A DNA stretch of 64,000 nucleotides from Rhizobium leguminosarum (GCF_017876795.1 NZ_JAGIOR010000001.1:1383501-1447500), one strand, 5' to 3'. Shown: positions 1 to 8,612, counted from the stretch's first letter. Program-made: numbers and translations. Notes: generated by a model from the letters alone, not told the origin.

Positions 1-789
1 ATTGAGCGCCATCCTGTCGGCGGGGGGCGGCAGCACGTTCCGACAGCCGGTCTCGCGCCGGATAGGCGAAAGAATATCGCAGGTGTCGACCGATATGTCC
101 GAGACGTTGAAGACCTCGCCGGAGATGCGGGTGCTTTCCGTCTCCAGCATCAGCCGTACCGCACGCCCGAGGTCGCGGCCATGAACTTCCGTTCCCACAC
201 GCGAAACAACTGGCCGGCCGGCGAGGTAATCGGCGATAAGCCCGTCCCATTTGTTGGGCGAGAGATCGCCGTATATGCCTGTCGCCCTCAGGCTCACGCC
301 GGCAAAACCCGGCGTGGAGAGGTGGGCAAGCGCGCGTTCGGCATCGAGCTTGACCTGGCCGTAGAGCGTTTCGGGCTTGGCCAGCATCGTTTCCGCCAGC
401 TCGGTTCCCTCGGGATGTTCGCCATAGGTGGCGCGGCTTGACAGGAAGACGCAGCGGCGTGTGCCGGCGCGTTTGGCGGCTTCGAAAAGCCGCACGGTGC
501 CGTCGAGGTTCAGCCTGTGAAAACTCTTCGGATCGTCGCCCTCGCCGCCGCGATATTTTCCCGGAACATGGCTGAAGGCGGCGTGGACGAAGAAATAGGC
601 ATCGTCGAAGACGTCGATCTGATCCTTGTCGGGATCGAGCGAAAGCGCTGCGAACTCGACCGGGCGAGAGAAGAAGCGGGGCAGCGGCGCACGGCGCCCG
701 CCGACGATGACCTGGTATCCGGCAGCCAGCAGCTCCTCGACGACATACCGGCCGACGAGACCCGTTCCGCCAGATACCAGTACCTTCAT
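1..789 (-). CDS. sqdC: SqdC-like NAD-dependent epimerase/reductase of sulfolipid synthesis (3' end beyond window)
   Basis: The protein starts at 789 (MKVLVSGGTGLVGRYVVEEL) with a Rossmann GxxGxxG motif near residue 7. It continues as an extended short-chain dehydrogenase/epimerase with a Tyr-containing AYGEHPEG/YGQVK region typical of the catalytic Tyr-x3-Lys pair. The C-terminus runs off the left edge. Its ATG overlaps the TGA of sqdD (ATGA), so the two are translationally coupled. In Rhodobacter and Sinorhizobium the third gene of sqdBDC encodes such a reductase-like protein, needed for normal sulfoquinovosyl diacylglycerol synthesis; its exact reaction is unclear. The symbol rests mainly on context, because the family alone would only say sugar-nucleotide epimerase. 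Confidence 0.72.
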   Translation of the reverse strand, partial: MKVLVSGGTGLVGRYVVEELLAAGYQVIVGGRRAPLPRFFSRPVEFAALSLDPDKDQIDVFDDAYFFVHAAFSHVPGKYRGGEGDDPKSFHRLNLDGTVRLFEAAKRAGTRRCVFLSSRATYGEHPEGTELAETMLAKPETLYGQVKLDAERALAHLSTPGFAGVSLRATGIYGDLSPNKWDGLIADYLAGRPVVSRVGTEVHGRDLGRAVRLMLETESTRISGEVFNVSDISVDTCDILSPIRRETGCRNVLPPPADRMALN

Positions 790-1634
790 GCTGCCCCTTC
801 CGGATTGTCCAGCGCCGTGATCTCGGGCACATCGCCGTCATCGTGGAAACGGTGCCACAAATCGATCAAGGGTTGTAGTTGCGCTGCCTTGGGATGATCC
901 TTTTCCCACGGTTTTTCATATTGGTAATGCAGGATCGAAATGCTCTTCCAGTCCCAAAGCTCCGGCATGGTGAACCATACATATTGCAGCATGTTGAAAT
1001 AAACCGGCAGGCCGTGCCAATCCGGGAAGAACGTCTCGAGAAACGTCTGATCGGTGCGCCGCCAGAAAACGTCCACCCTGTCGAGGCTTTCGAGCATGTG
1101 TCGGAATGTGTCATGCGACGGCGTGGCGACGAAGACGCCGGAATTCATGCGGCGGAAGTCGGCGAGGTTTTCATAGACATTAGGGGCGGCGGAGAATTCG
1201 GGATAGAGGAAGAGCCTGTCGACGTTCTTCAGCACCAGGGCATCGGCGTCGATAAAGACGCAGCGCTCATATTCGACGAGCTGCCACAGCCTGAGCTTGC
1301 AGAAATTGTCGAGCGGCGAATGGAAGCCCGGCTTGCGGCCCTTGGTAAAGGGGGCTGCCGAATGGAGCCGCCCACGCGCATGGCGTTCGTTGAAGGCGGA
1401 TGACAGCGGCAGGTGCTCGACCTCGATCAGGTGGCAGTCGAGCGCTTTCAGGGGGGCGAGGGCGGCTGCATCGACGCCGCGGGTGTGGAGGACGACGATG
1501 TCGGCGGTGGTGTCGGTGCGACGGAGAGAATTCGCCAGGGCGGTGGCGCCCGTGGCGTAATCGGCATTGGTGACGAGGGTGACGTAGGCGAAACGGGCGG
1601 GTTTTCCGCTGGCGCTCGTCATGTCGCCGCTCAT
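786..1634 (-). CDS. sqdD: SqdD glycosyltransferase (GT8, glycogenin-like), sulfolipid synthesis
   Basis: This 282-residue protein belongs to glycosyltransferase family 8. A nucleotide-binding beginning (FAYVTLVTNADYATGA) is followed by the metal-binding DxD element in FIDADALVLKN, with no signal peptide. In the sqdBDC operon this glycogenin-like enzyme is believed to move sulfoquinovose from UDP-sulfoquinovose to an acceptor that ends as diacylglycerol at the inner membrane. The chosen start, ATG at 1634, overlaps the TGA of sqdB (ATGA). An open frame continues far upstream inside sqdB but is only a shadow. An internal ATG at 1622 is a second possible start. Confidence 0.82.
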   Translation of the reverse strand: MSGDMTSASGKPARFAYVTLVTNADYATGATALANSLRRTDTTADIVVLHTRGVDAAALAPLKALDCHLIEVEHLPLSSAFNERHARGRLHSAAPFTKGRKPGFHSPLDNFCKLRLWQLVEYERCVFIDADALVLKNVDRLFLYPEFSAAPNVYENLADFRRMNSGVFVATPSHDTFRHMLESLDRVDVFWRRTDQTFLETFFPDWHGLPVYFNMLQYVWFTMPELWDWKSISILHYQYEKPWEKDHPKAAQLQPLIDLWHRFHDDGDVPEITALDNPEGAA

Positions 1635-2851
1635 GACACCGACTTCAGCCGCTTGCCTTCCGGATCGTGATTGATCGTTGCGGCGATGTCCTTGGTCCAG
1701 GCGGAGACGGCCGGCACGCGCGAGCGGTCGACGCGATAGGCGAATTTTTTCGCCACGTCGACGATCTCGCCGAGCAGGCCTGTTTCCAGCGTGATCGGTT
1801 CGAGGCCGAGATTGCGGAATTTCTCGTTCCGGACGATCAGCTCGTTCTCGGCGGCTTCCTTGCGTGGGTTCGGCAGCCAGGCAATCTTGGCGCCGCTTAT
1901 CCCTGCGATCATCTCTGCGAGGTCGCGCACCCGGTGGGTTTCCGTCATCTGGTTGAAGATCTCGACGCGTGCGCCGCGAGCCGGCGGGTTCTCGAGCGCC
2001 AGCTCGATGCAGCGCACCGAATCCTGGATGTGGATGAAGGCGCGAGTCTGGCCGCCGGTGCCGTGCACCGTCAGCGGGTAGCCGATCGCCGCCTGGATCA
2101 GGAAGCGGTTCAGCACCGTGCCGTAATCGCCGTCGTAGTCGAAACGGTTGATGAGCTGCGCGTGCCGCCGTGTCTGCTCGGTATGCGTGCCCCAGACGAT
2201 GCCCTGGTGCAGGTCGGTGATCCTCAACCCGTCGTTCTTGGCGTAGAACTGGAAGAGAAGCTGATCCAGGCACTTGGTCATGTGGTAGATCGAGCCGGGA
2301 TTGGAGGGATAGAGGATCTCCTGGCTCACCGTCTCGCCGCCTGGAGTTTCGATGCCGACCGGCAGGTAGCCCTCTGGGATGGCAGCGCCGACCGTCGAAT
2401 AGCCGTAGACGCCCATGGTGCCGAGATGGATGAGATGGGCGTCGAGATTGAGCTCGGTCAGCGCGTTCAAAAGGTTGTGCGTGGCGCTGACATTGTTGTT
2501 GACCGTGTAGTTCTTGTGTCGGTCGCTCTTCATCGAATAGGGTGCGGCCCGCTGCTCGGCGAAATGGATCACGGCATCCGGGCGGTGTTCGGAAAGCCAG
2601 TTCTTCAGCAGTTCGTAGTCCTTGGCGAGATCGATCAGATTGAAGTGGATGCGGCGTCCGGTTTCGGCATGCCAGATGCGGGTGCGCTCCTGGATCGAAT
2701 CCATCGGTGTCAGCGACTGAACGCCAAGCTCCGTGTCAATCCAGCGTCGTGAGAGATTGTCGAGGATATGAATGTCATGCCCGGCATCGGAGAGATGCAG
2801 TGACGTTGGCCAACCAATGAAACCGTCTCCGCCCATAACCGCAATCTTCAT
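1631..2851 (-). CDS. sqdB: UDP-sulfoquinovose synthase
   Basis: SqdB makes UDP-sulfoquinovose from UDP-glucose and sulfite with bound NAD, the committed step to the sulfolipid SQDG. The protein is about 406 residues. It begins MKIAVMGGDGFIGWPT with the Rossmann GxxGxxG, and has the family's characteristic FAEQRAAPYSMK segment and a Tyr-x3-Lys type active site region (YHMTKCLDQ). ATG 2851 is preferred because AGGAG lies 8 bases upstream; the frame also opens at a GTG at 2854. It is the first gene of sqdB-sqdD-sqdC, all joined by ATGA overlaps. Sulfolipid can replace phospholipids when phosphate is short; regulation was not tested, but see the repeated promoter element upstream. Confidence 0.9.
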   Translation of the reverse strand: MKIAVMGGDGFIGWPTSLHLSDAGHDIHILDNLSRRWIDTELGVQSLTPMDSIQERTRIWHAETGRRIHFNLIDLAKDYELLKNWLSEHRPDAVIHFAEQRAAPYSMKSDRHKNYTVNNNVSATHNLLNALTELNLDAHLIHLGTMGVYGYSTVGAAIPEGYLPVGIETPGGETVSQEILYPSNPGSIYHMTKCLDQLLFQFYAKNDGLRITDLHQGIVWGTHTEQTRRHAQLINRFDYDGDYGTVLNRFLIQAAIGYPLTVHGTGGQTRAFIHIQDSVRCIELALENPPARGARVEIFNQMTETHRVRDLAEMIAGISGAKIAWLPNPRKEAAENELIVRNEKFRNLGLEPITLETGLLGEIVDVAKKFAYRVDRSRVPAVSAWTKDIAATINHDPEGKRLKSVS

Positions 2852-2907
2852 CACATCGTCTCCTGATCAGTCGCTCAATATCGGGAATAGTTAGGAATTA
2901 TGACAAT

Positions 2908-2944
2908 CATTCAATGCTTGCCGGTCGGGCATTCAATGCTTGCC
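2908..2944. repeat. 15-bp direct repeat, 22-bp period, in the sqdB/ybgC divergent promoter
   Basis: CATTCAATGCTTGCC occurs at 2908-2922 and again, identical, at 2930-2944. The period of 22 bp is about two helical turns, as expected for paired activator or repressor sites on one DNA face. The second copy runs into a hairpin (GCTTGCC ... GGCAAGC, 2938-2955). It lies between the divergent starts of sqdB and ybgC. No regulator is identified. Confidence 0.55.
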
Positions 2945-2992
2945 TGTGGGCAAGCGTTGCGCCAAAGAGGGCACCTCAGTTTGGAGAAAATT

Positions 2993-3448
2993 ATGACGGA
3001 GCGCCCTTTTTCCATTTCGGGAGAGCTGACCGAGGCCGGGCACCGCCTCGTCCAGCGGGTCTATTATGAAGACACGGACTTCTCCGGCCTGGTCTATCAC
3101 GCCCGCTACCTGCATTTCCTGGAGCGCGGCCGCACCGATTATCTGCGTTGCCTCGGCGTCGAGCAGCGGGAACTCGTCAGCGCCGACGAGGAGGGCTTGG
3201 TCTTCGTCGTCCACCGCATGGAGATCGACTTCAAGAGCCCGGCGCGCATGGACGACGTGCTGACGATCCTGACGCACACCGAAAAAGCCGGCGGCGCCAA
3301 GATGGTGCTCAATCAGCAGATCCGATCGGGCGAGACGCTGCTGATCGCCGCCAAGGTGATCATCGCCGTCATCAACGCCAGAGGGAGGCCGAGGCGGCTG
3401 CCGGAAACGCTGGCGGCGAAATTCCTGGAAGGCAGCATGCCGCTATAG
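2993..3448 (+). CDS. ybgC: Acyl-CoA thioesterase YbgC (Tol-Pal cluster)
   Basis: This is a 151-residue hotdog-fold thioesterase. The motif VYYEDTDFSGLVYHARYLHFLERGR carries the catalytic Asp of the 4-hydroxybenzoyl-CoA thioesterase-like family. In other bacteria YbgC hydrolyses short-chain or hydroxyacyl-CoA and interacts with phospholipid metabolism at the inner membrane. ATG 2993 is chosen because GGAG lies 6 bases upstream and the product then has the family length; the frame is open another 31 codons upstream without homology. It precedes tolQ by 375 bp, so it is probably transcribed apart from tolQRAB although it belongs to the conserved cluster. Confidence 0.9.
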   Translation: MTERPFSISGELTEAGHRLVQRVYYEDTDFSGLVYHARYLHFLERGRTDYLRCLGVEQRELVSADEEGLVFVVHRMEIDFKSPARMDDVLTILTHTEKAGGAKMVLNQQIRSGETLLIAAKVIIAVINARGRPRRLPETLAAKFLEGSMPL

Positions 3449-3823
3449 CCGCGAATCGCCCGGAATTCAGGCTTGTCAAAACTTGAACTTTATGTGAAGG
3501 AATTCCTGCGCCGCAGGATGAGCGCTCTTTCGGCAGCCGGATCTTGCTCCGGTCAAGTAATCCATGGAATGAAATCGTCCAAACGCAGGCTTACTGTCAC
3601 AGTTCGGCACTAACGATCTATTAACCATAATAGTGTCTTACTGGGAAAGTCGGAGTTTGTGCGGTGCACGCCTTCCTTTGACCAAATTTCACGGCAAGAA
3701 GGCGGAAGATGAGCTTGGAAGCTTGACCAGGGCTTTGGGCGGCGGCCACCGGACACTTCTTGCGAGATCAATTTGTGCCGCCCGGTCCAGCACCGGGCGT
3801 TTGGATTCGGGGATTTTGGATCA
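3449..3823. promoter_or_regulatory. Intergenic region before tolQ with a CtrA-like box
   Basis: These 375 bp hold no convincing gene. At 3610-3625 lies CTAA-N7-TTAAC, one mismatch from the CtrA full site TTAA-N7-TTAAC of alphaproteobacteria. A short GC hairpin (ccggtccagcaccgg) sits near 3782-3796. Together these suggest a tolQRAB promoter region. The transcription start is not resolved. Confidence 0.4.
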
Positions 3824-4543
3824 ATGGAACAAGTAGGATTGGCAGCAGCAACGACGGACGTCAGCCTCTGGTCGCTTTTCATGCAGGCCGGCATCGTCGT
3901 CAAGCTGGTTATGCTCGGACTTATCGCGGCCTCGGTGTGGACCTGGGCGATCGTCATCGACAAATACCTGGCCTATGGCCGCGCACGGCGCCAGTTCGAC
4001 AAGTTCGAGCAGGTGTTCTGGTCGGGCCAGTCGCTGGAAGAACTCTACCGCTCGCTGTCGGAACGCAACAATACGGGACTGGCAGCGATCTTCGTGGCCG
4101 CCATGCGCGAGTGGAAAAAATCCTTCGAACGCGGCGCTCGTTCGCCGATCGGCCTGCAGATGCGTATCGACCGGGCGATGGACGTGACGCTGTCACGCGA
4201 ATCGGAATTTCTCGGCGCCCGTCTCGGATCGCTGGCAACGATCGGTTCGGCCGGTCCGTTCATCGGTCTCTTCGGCACGGTCGTCGGCATCATGACCTCG
4301 TTCCAGGCGATCGCCGGTTCGAAGTCGACCAACCTTGCGGTCGTCGCGCCCGGTATCGCCGAAGCGCTACTTGCTACCGCGATCGGCCTCGTCGCCGCTA
4401 TTCCGGCGGTTATCGCCTATAACAAGTTCTCTGCCGATGCCGGCAAGCTGTCGGGCCGCATGGAAGGTTTCGCGGATGAATTCTCCGCCATACTTTCGCG
4501 CCAGATCGACGAGAAGCTGCAGCCGCGCGCTGCAGCTCAGTAA
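3824..4543 (+). CDS. tolQ: Tol-Pal system inner-membrane proton channel subunit TolQ
   Basis: TolQ is the 239-residue MotA/TolQ/ExbB family protein that forms the proton-conducting motor with TolR and energises TolA. Three membrane spans are visible: near residues 20-42, and two around 135-200 (GSLATIGSAGPFIGLFGTVVG and a later ALLATAIGLVAAIPAVIAYN). These helices are the family signature. ATG 3824 gives the normal length; an upstream extension of 17 codons has no homology. It is the first gene of tolQ-tolR-tolA-tolA-like-tolB. The Tol machine constricts the outer membrane at division. Confidence 0.95.
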   Translation: MEQVGLAAATTDVSLWSLFMQAGIVVKLVMLGLIAASVWTWAIVIDKYLAYGRARRQFDKFEQVFWSGQSLEELYRSLSERNNTGLAAIFVAAMREWKKSFERGARSPIGLQMRIDRAMDVTLSRESEFLGARLGSLATIGSAGPFIGLFGTVVGIMTSFQAIAGSKSTNLAVVAPGIAEALLATAIGLVAAIPAVIAYNKFSADAGKLSGRMEGFADEFSAILSRQIDEKLQPRAAAQ

Positions 4544-4561
4544 CCAACGGAGTATACTGAC

Positions 4562-5017
4562 ATGGGTATGGCTGTTGGAGGCAATGGCGGCGGGGGCGGC
4601 GGACGCCGCCGTCGCGGCGGTCGGAACAGGGCCGTGATCTCCGAAATCAACGTGACGCCGCTCGTCGACGTCATGCTGGTGCTTTTGATCATCTTCATGG
4701 TCGCGGCACCGATGATGACCGTCGGCGTGCCGATCGACCTGCCGGAAACCCAGGCCAAGGCGCTGAATTCCGAGACGCAGCCGATCACCATCTCCGTCAA
4801 GAACGACGGCGAAGTGTTCCTGCAGGAAACGCCGATCCCGGCCGCCGAGATCGCCGCCAAGCTCGAGGCGATCGCCACCACCGGCTATAACGAACGTATC
4901 TTCGTGCGCGGCGACGCGACAGCGCCTTACGGCGTCATCGCTGACGTCATGGCCCGTATCCAGGGCGCAGGCTTCAAGAATATCGGCCTCGTGACGCAGC
5001 AGAAGAAGGACCAATAG
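4562..5017 (+). CDS. tolR: Tol-Pal system protein TolR
   Basis: TolR has 151 residues: a short Gly/Arg-rich cytoplasmic N-terminus, then a single membrane helix whose motif INVTPLVDVMLVLLIIFMVA holds the conserved Asp that carries protons. A periplasmic ExbD/TolR domain follows. It works as a dimer within the TolQ ring. GGAG lies 9 bases before the ATG, and the gene follows tolQ by 18 bp. The Gly-Gly-Arg-rich start (about residues 6-21) is longer than in enterobacteria. Confidence 0.95.
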   Translation: MGMAVGGNGGGGGGRRRRGGRNRAVISEINVTPLVDVMLVLLIIFMVAAPMMTVGVPIDLPETQAKALNSETQPITISVKNDGEVFLQETPIPAAEIAAKLEAIATTGYNERIFVRGDATAPYGVIADVMARIQGAGFKNIGLVTQQKKDQ

Positions 5018-5025
5018 CGTTCAAG

Positions 5026-6165
5026 ATGAAGACCAGCGTCGTCACATCTGCTGTTCTGCACTGTCTGGTGCTTACCTGGGCGATGGTGTCGCTCAGCGCG
5101 CCGGAATCCTTCAAGGTGGAGGATTTCGAGGCGATGCCGGTCGATCTGGTGCCGGTGGAATCCATTACCCAGATGCAGCAAGGCGACAAGAAGGCTCCGA
5201 AGAAGGAGACTTCCGCACCCGTGCCGACGACGCGGCCGCCGATCGCGCAGCCGGCCGAGAACGCCGGCGACAACAATGTCGATCTGAAGACGCCGCCGGT
5301 TCCGAACGCCAAGCCCAGCAATACTGAGGCTGCCGCGGCGAATTCGAGCGACAAGCCGATGCCGAAGATCGATCCTAAGCCGAATGACGTCAAGGAGATC
5401 GTCAAGGAGGAAACGGAGGTCGAGCAGCCGAAGGAGGTCGCTTCCATTCCACCGCCGAAGCCTGTCGAAGTGACGCCGCCGAAGCCCGAGGAAAAACCGC
5501 CGGAAGAACAGGCAAAGCCGGAGGAGCCGCCGAAGCCCGATGCCGAGGCGCTGCCGGACAATGTGCCGACGCCTGTCGCCAAGCCGCAGGTGAAGCCGCC
5601 GGAACCGCAGAAGCCCGTCGAAAAGCCGCCGGAAAAGACTGCGGACCAGCCTAAGACCGCCGACACACCGACCGACAAGAAGAAAGCCGACAAGAAGCAG
5701 GAAACGGCGAAGGCTGCTTCTTCGATGAAGAGCGACTTCAATGCCGACGATATTTCGGCCTTGCTGAACAAGACCGATCCTTCCGCCGGCGGCGCCAAAC
5801 GCTCGACGCAGGAGGCATCGCTAGGTGCAAAGAAGAGCAATGGCGGCTCGAAACTCAGCCAAAGCGAAGAAGATGCAATGCGCGGCTTGATCGAGGGGAA
5901 CTGGCTGGTCACTCCGGGGATGGAAGGCCTTTCCGGCATGGTCATCAAGGTGCACATGAAGCTCGACAAGGATGGCAATATTATTGGCCAGCCGGAAGTC
6001 GAGTCATCGGGCGGCAGCAGCAGCGATTCCACACGCCGTGCGTTGGAAAGCGGCGCTTATAGAGCTGTTATGAAATCCGCGCCCTTCACGACGCTTCCGA
6101 AGGACAAGTATGACGCGTGGAACGAGTTCGATCTCAACTTCGATCCAAGCAGCATGGGAATCTAG
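5026..6165 (+). CDS. tolA: Tol-Pal system protein TolA
   Basis: This 379-residue protein has one N-terminal membrane helix (about residues 5-25). A long Pro/Lys/Glu-rich periplasmic stalk follows (about 50-275, with PPKP/KPEE repeats). The C-terminal TolA/TonB-like domain (about 280-379) includes KVHMKLDKDGNIIG and SAPFTTLPKDKYDAW. TolA couples the TolQR motor to TolB and Pal across the periplasm. The gap from tolR is 8 bp. The stalk is less alanine-rich than in E. coli and more proline-rich, as in other rhizobia. Codons match the surrounding genes. Confidence 0.93.
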   Translation: MKTSVVTSAVLHCLVLTWAMVSLSAPESFKVEDFEAMPVDLVPVESITQMQQGDKKAPKKETSAPVPTTRPPIAQPAENAGDNNVDLKTPPVPNAKPSNTEAAAANSSDKPMPKIDPKPNDVKEIVKEETEVEQPKEVASIPPPKPVEVTPPKPEEKPPEEQAKPEEPPKPDAEALPDNVPTPVAKPQVKPPEPQKPVEKPPEKTADQPKTADTPTDKKKADKKQETAKAASSMKSDFNADDISALLNKTDPSAGGAKRSTQEASLGAKKSNGGSKLSQSEEDAMRGLIEGNWLVTPGMEGLSGMVIKVHMKLDKDGNIIGQPEVESSGGSSSDSTRRALESGAYRAVMKSAPFTTLPKDKYDAWNEFDLNFDPSSMGI

Positions 6166-6570
6166 ATGCTGATGGATCTGTCCCATGGCAAGACGGCTGC
6201 CGCCACGCTCAGCGCCATTCTGGCCTGTGCGCTTGATGCGTCAGCACAATCGACTAGCATGGCGACTTCCGACAAACTGACCTCAAGGTTGCACCAGGCG
6301 GTCGCCTCCCACTTCAACGCTCCTCCAGAGCTGTGGGGACCCGGCAAAGTCGTAATCGAGATCCACCTAAGGCTTGACCACACGGGCGCAATCGTCGGTT
6401 CGCCCGAGGTGACGGCTGCAGGCGGCAGCGAAGCCGCTCGAAAAAGCCTCTCGGCTGCGGCTCTTCGCGCGGTGCTGCGTTCGTCCCCGTTCCCCATGCT
6501 TCCGAAAGATAAATACGAATCCCGGAAGGAAGTCGTCCTGCGCTTCGAAACCGGCGATCCGACTCCTTAG
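6166..6570 (+). CDS. Exported stand-alone TolA C-terminal-like domain protein
   Basis: This gene starts on the base after the tolA stop (TAG then ATG) and encodes 134 residues. A hydrophobic N-terminus ending ALDASAQ looks like a cleavable signal peptide. The rest matches the C-terminal domain of TolA next door: [20 protein letters not shown] against VIKVHMKLDKDGNIIGQPEV, and [10 protein letters not shown] against PFTTLPKDKY. It lacks the membrane anchor and stalk, so it would be free in the periplasm. It is probably a tandem partial duplication of tolA. Its function is unknown; competition with TolA for TolB, Pal or colicin-like ligands is conceivable. A second ATG at 6172 is an alternative start. 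Confidence 0.8.
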   Translation: MLMDLSHGKTAAATLSAILACALDASAQSTSMATSDKLTSRLHQAVASHFNAPPELWGPGKVVIEIHLRLDHTGAIVGSPEVTAAGGSEAARKSLSAAALRAVLRSSPFPMLPKDKYESRKEVVLRFETGDPTP

Positions 6571-6590
6571 ATGCTGAAAGGCTGTTTGGT

Positions 6591-7901
6591 ATGACAAAGT
6601 GTTCCTTTTTTCGCGCCATTTTGGTCGCTGCCGGTCTGATGACCGCTGCCATCTTCGCGACGCCGGCCAATGCGCTAGTTACTCTCGACATCCGAAAGGG
6701 CAATGTCCAGCCGATGCCGATTGCGGTGACGGACTTCCTGCAGGGCGATATGGGCGCACAAGTTTCGCAGGTGATCGCCGCGGATCTGCAGCGTTCCGGC
6801 CTGTTTGCCCCGATCAGCAAGGCGGCCTTCATTGAAAAGATCTCCAACCCGGACGCTTCGCCGCGTTTCGAAGACTGGAAGGTCATCAACGCGCAGGCGC
6901 TGGTCACCGGGCGGGTTACCCAGGAAGCGGATGGCCGTCTTCGCGCCGAGTTCCGGCTCTGGGACCCGTTCGCCGGACAGCAGATGACCGGCCAGCAGTT
7001 CTATACGCAGCCGGAAAACTGGCGTGGCGTCGCGCATATCATTGCCGATGCGATCTACAAGCAGATTACCGGGGAAGAGGGCTATTTCGACACTCGTGTC
7101 GTCTTTGTCTCCGAATCCGGCACCAAGCAGCAGCGCAAGCGCCAGCTGGCGATCATGGATCAGGACGGCTTCAACGTGCGGATGCTGACGGATGGCAGCG
7201 ATCTCGTGCTGACGCCGCGCTTCTCGCCGAGCCGGCAGGAAGTCACCTACATGTCCTTTGCCAACCAGCAGCCGCGCGTCTATCTGCTGCAGCTCGAAAC
7301 CGGGCAGCGCGAGGTCGTCGGCAATTTCCCCGGCATGACCTTCTCGCCGCGCTTTTCGCCGGATGGCCAGAAGGTGATCATGAGCCTGCAGCAGGACGCC
7401 AATTCCAACATCTATACAATGGACCTGCGCTCGCGCACGACAACGCGCCTGACCTCGACGGCTGCGATCGACACCTCGCCCTCCTATTCGCCTGACGGAG
7501 CGCGCGTCAGCTTCGAAAGCGACCGCGGCGGAAAGCCGCAGATCTACGTGATGAATGCCGATGGCTCGGGCCAGACCCGTATTTCCTTCGGCGACGGCTC
7601 CTATTCGACGCCGGTCTGGTCGCCGCGCGGCGATCTCATCGCCTTCACCAAACAGGCCGGCGGCAAGTTCTCGATCGGCGTGATGAAACCGGATGGGTCG
7701 GGCGAGCGCATCCTGACGACCGGCTTCCACAATGAGGGCCCGACCTGGGCGCCGAACGGCCGCGTGCTGATGTTCTTCCGCCAGGCGGCAGGCGCAGGTG
7801 GTCCGCAGCTCTATTCGATCGATCTGACCGGTTACAACGAGCAGCTTGTGAAGACGCCGAGCTACGGTTCCGATCCGGCCTGGTCGCCGCTTATGGAGTA
7901 G
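6591..7901 (+). CDS. tolB: Tol-Pal system periplasmic beta-propeller TolB
   Basis: TolB has 436 residues with a signal peptide ending ATPANA (about residue 29). An N-terminal alpha/beta domain is followed by a six-bladed WD40-like propeller with repeated [28 protein letters not shown] blades. It binds Pal and peptidoglycan-associated partners and receives TolA. AAGG lies 8 bases before the ATG. It closes the tolQRA-tolA-like-tolB run; pal follows after 152 bp with its own likely promoter. Confidence 0.95.
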   Translation: MTKCSFFRAILVAAGLMTAAIFATPANALVTLDIRKGNVQPMPIAVTDFLQGDMGAQVSQVIAADLQRSGLFAPISKAAFIEKISNPDASPRFEDWKVINAQALVTGRVTQEADGRLRAEFRLWDPFAGQQMTGQQFYTQPENWRGVAHIIADAIYKQITGEEGYFDTRVVFVSESGTKQQRKRQLAIMDQDGFNVRMLTDGSDLVLTPRFSPSRQEVTYMSFANQQPRVYLLQLETGQREVVGNFPGMTFSPRFSPDGQKVIMSLQQDANSNIYTMDLRSRTTTRLTSTAAIDTSPSYSPDGARVSFESDRGGKPQIYVMNADGSGQTRISFGDGSYSTPVWSPRGDLIAFTKQAGGKFSIGVMKPDGSGERILTTGFHNEGPTWAPNGRVLMFFRQAAGAGGPQLYSIDLTGYNEQLVKTPSYGSDPAWSPLME

Positions 7902-7986
7902 GCAATGCGTTGCTGCCTTCATGTCGCCCCAAAATCATGGAAATCGGCGACCAAGGGACAAATCAGTAATTCGTTAACCATAATTT

Positions 7987-8002
7987 TTGAGGGGCGGTTA
8001 AC
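7987..8002 (+). promoter_or_regulatory. CtrA-like box upstream of pal
   Basis: TTGA-N7-TTAAC at 7987-8002 is one mismatch from the CtrA full site. A further TTAACCATAAT at 7974-7984 is identical to an 11-base stretch before tolQ (3621-3631). The site is about 50 bp before the pal ATG. Binding is an inference from motif only. Confidence 0.35.
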
Positions 8003-8053
8003 CGAGTGCGGTTACTGTCCGGAAACCCTGATGAACCCGCAAGGAGACCGGCC

Positions 8054-8587
8054 ATGAGCCGAATTCATACCCCGGCAATGAGCCGCATGCAGAATTTCGC
8101 CCGCAACCCCGTCATGATCGCGCTTGTCGCCGGTCTCGCGCTTGCGAGCTGCGCCAAGAAGCCGCCGAACAGCGCCGGCGATCTCGGCCTCGGCACCGGT
8201 GCGGGTGGCGCTGCAACACCGGGCTCGGCCCAGGACTTCACCGTCAATGTCGGCGACCGCATTTTCTTCGACACCGACTCCTCGTCGATCCGCGCCGATG
8301 CTTCGCAGACGCTCGACCGTCAGGCCCAGTGGCTCGGCCGCTACCCGAACTACCAGATCACCGTCGAAGGCCATGCCGACGAACGCGGTACACGCGAATA
8401 CAACCTCGCGCTCGGCGCCCGCCGTGCGGCTGCCGCCAAGGATTATCTCGCTTCGCGCGGCGTCCCGGCGCAGCGCCTGAAGACGATTTCCTACGGTAAG
8501 GAACGTCCGGTTGCCGTCTGCGACGATATTTCCTGCTGGTCGCAGAACCGCCGCGCGGTCACGGTTCTCGGCGGCGCCGGCATGTAA
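8054..8587 (+). CDS. pal: Peptidoglycan-associated lipoprotein Pal
   Basis: Pal has 177 residues and is an outer-membrane lipoprotein. After a signal sequence the lipobox LASC places the lipidated Cys near residue 33. A linker then leads to an OmpA-type peptidoglycan-binding domain (about 70-175) with the typical VEGHADERGTREYNLALGARRA element that binds diaminopimelate. ATG 8054 is chosen because AAGGAG lies 7 bases upstream; the open frame starts earlier at a GTG. It works with TolB and the TolQRA motor in outer-membrane invagination at division. A strong hairpin terminator follows. Confidence 0.95.
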   Translation: MSRIHTPAMSRMQNFARNPVMIALVAGLALASCAKKPPNSAGDLGLGTGAGGAATPGSAQDFTVNVGDRIFFDTDSSSIRADASQTLDRQAQWLGRYPNYQITVEGHADERGTREYNLALGARRAAAAKDYLASRGVPAQRLKTISYGKERPVAVCDDISCWSQNRRAVTVLGGAGM

Positions 8588-8612
8588 TTGCCGACTTGGT
8601 TCGCTTTCGGAA

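Noticed and set aside
4974..6032. Long minus-strand open frame antisense to tolA (352 codons, Ser/Gly/Phe-rich)
   Set aside because: It mirrors the Pro/Lys/Glu repeats of the TolA stalk, has no ribosome site or homology, and is a composition artefact.
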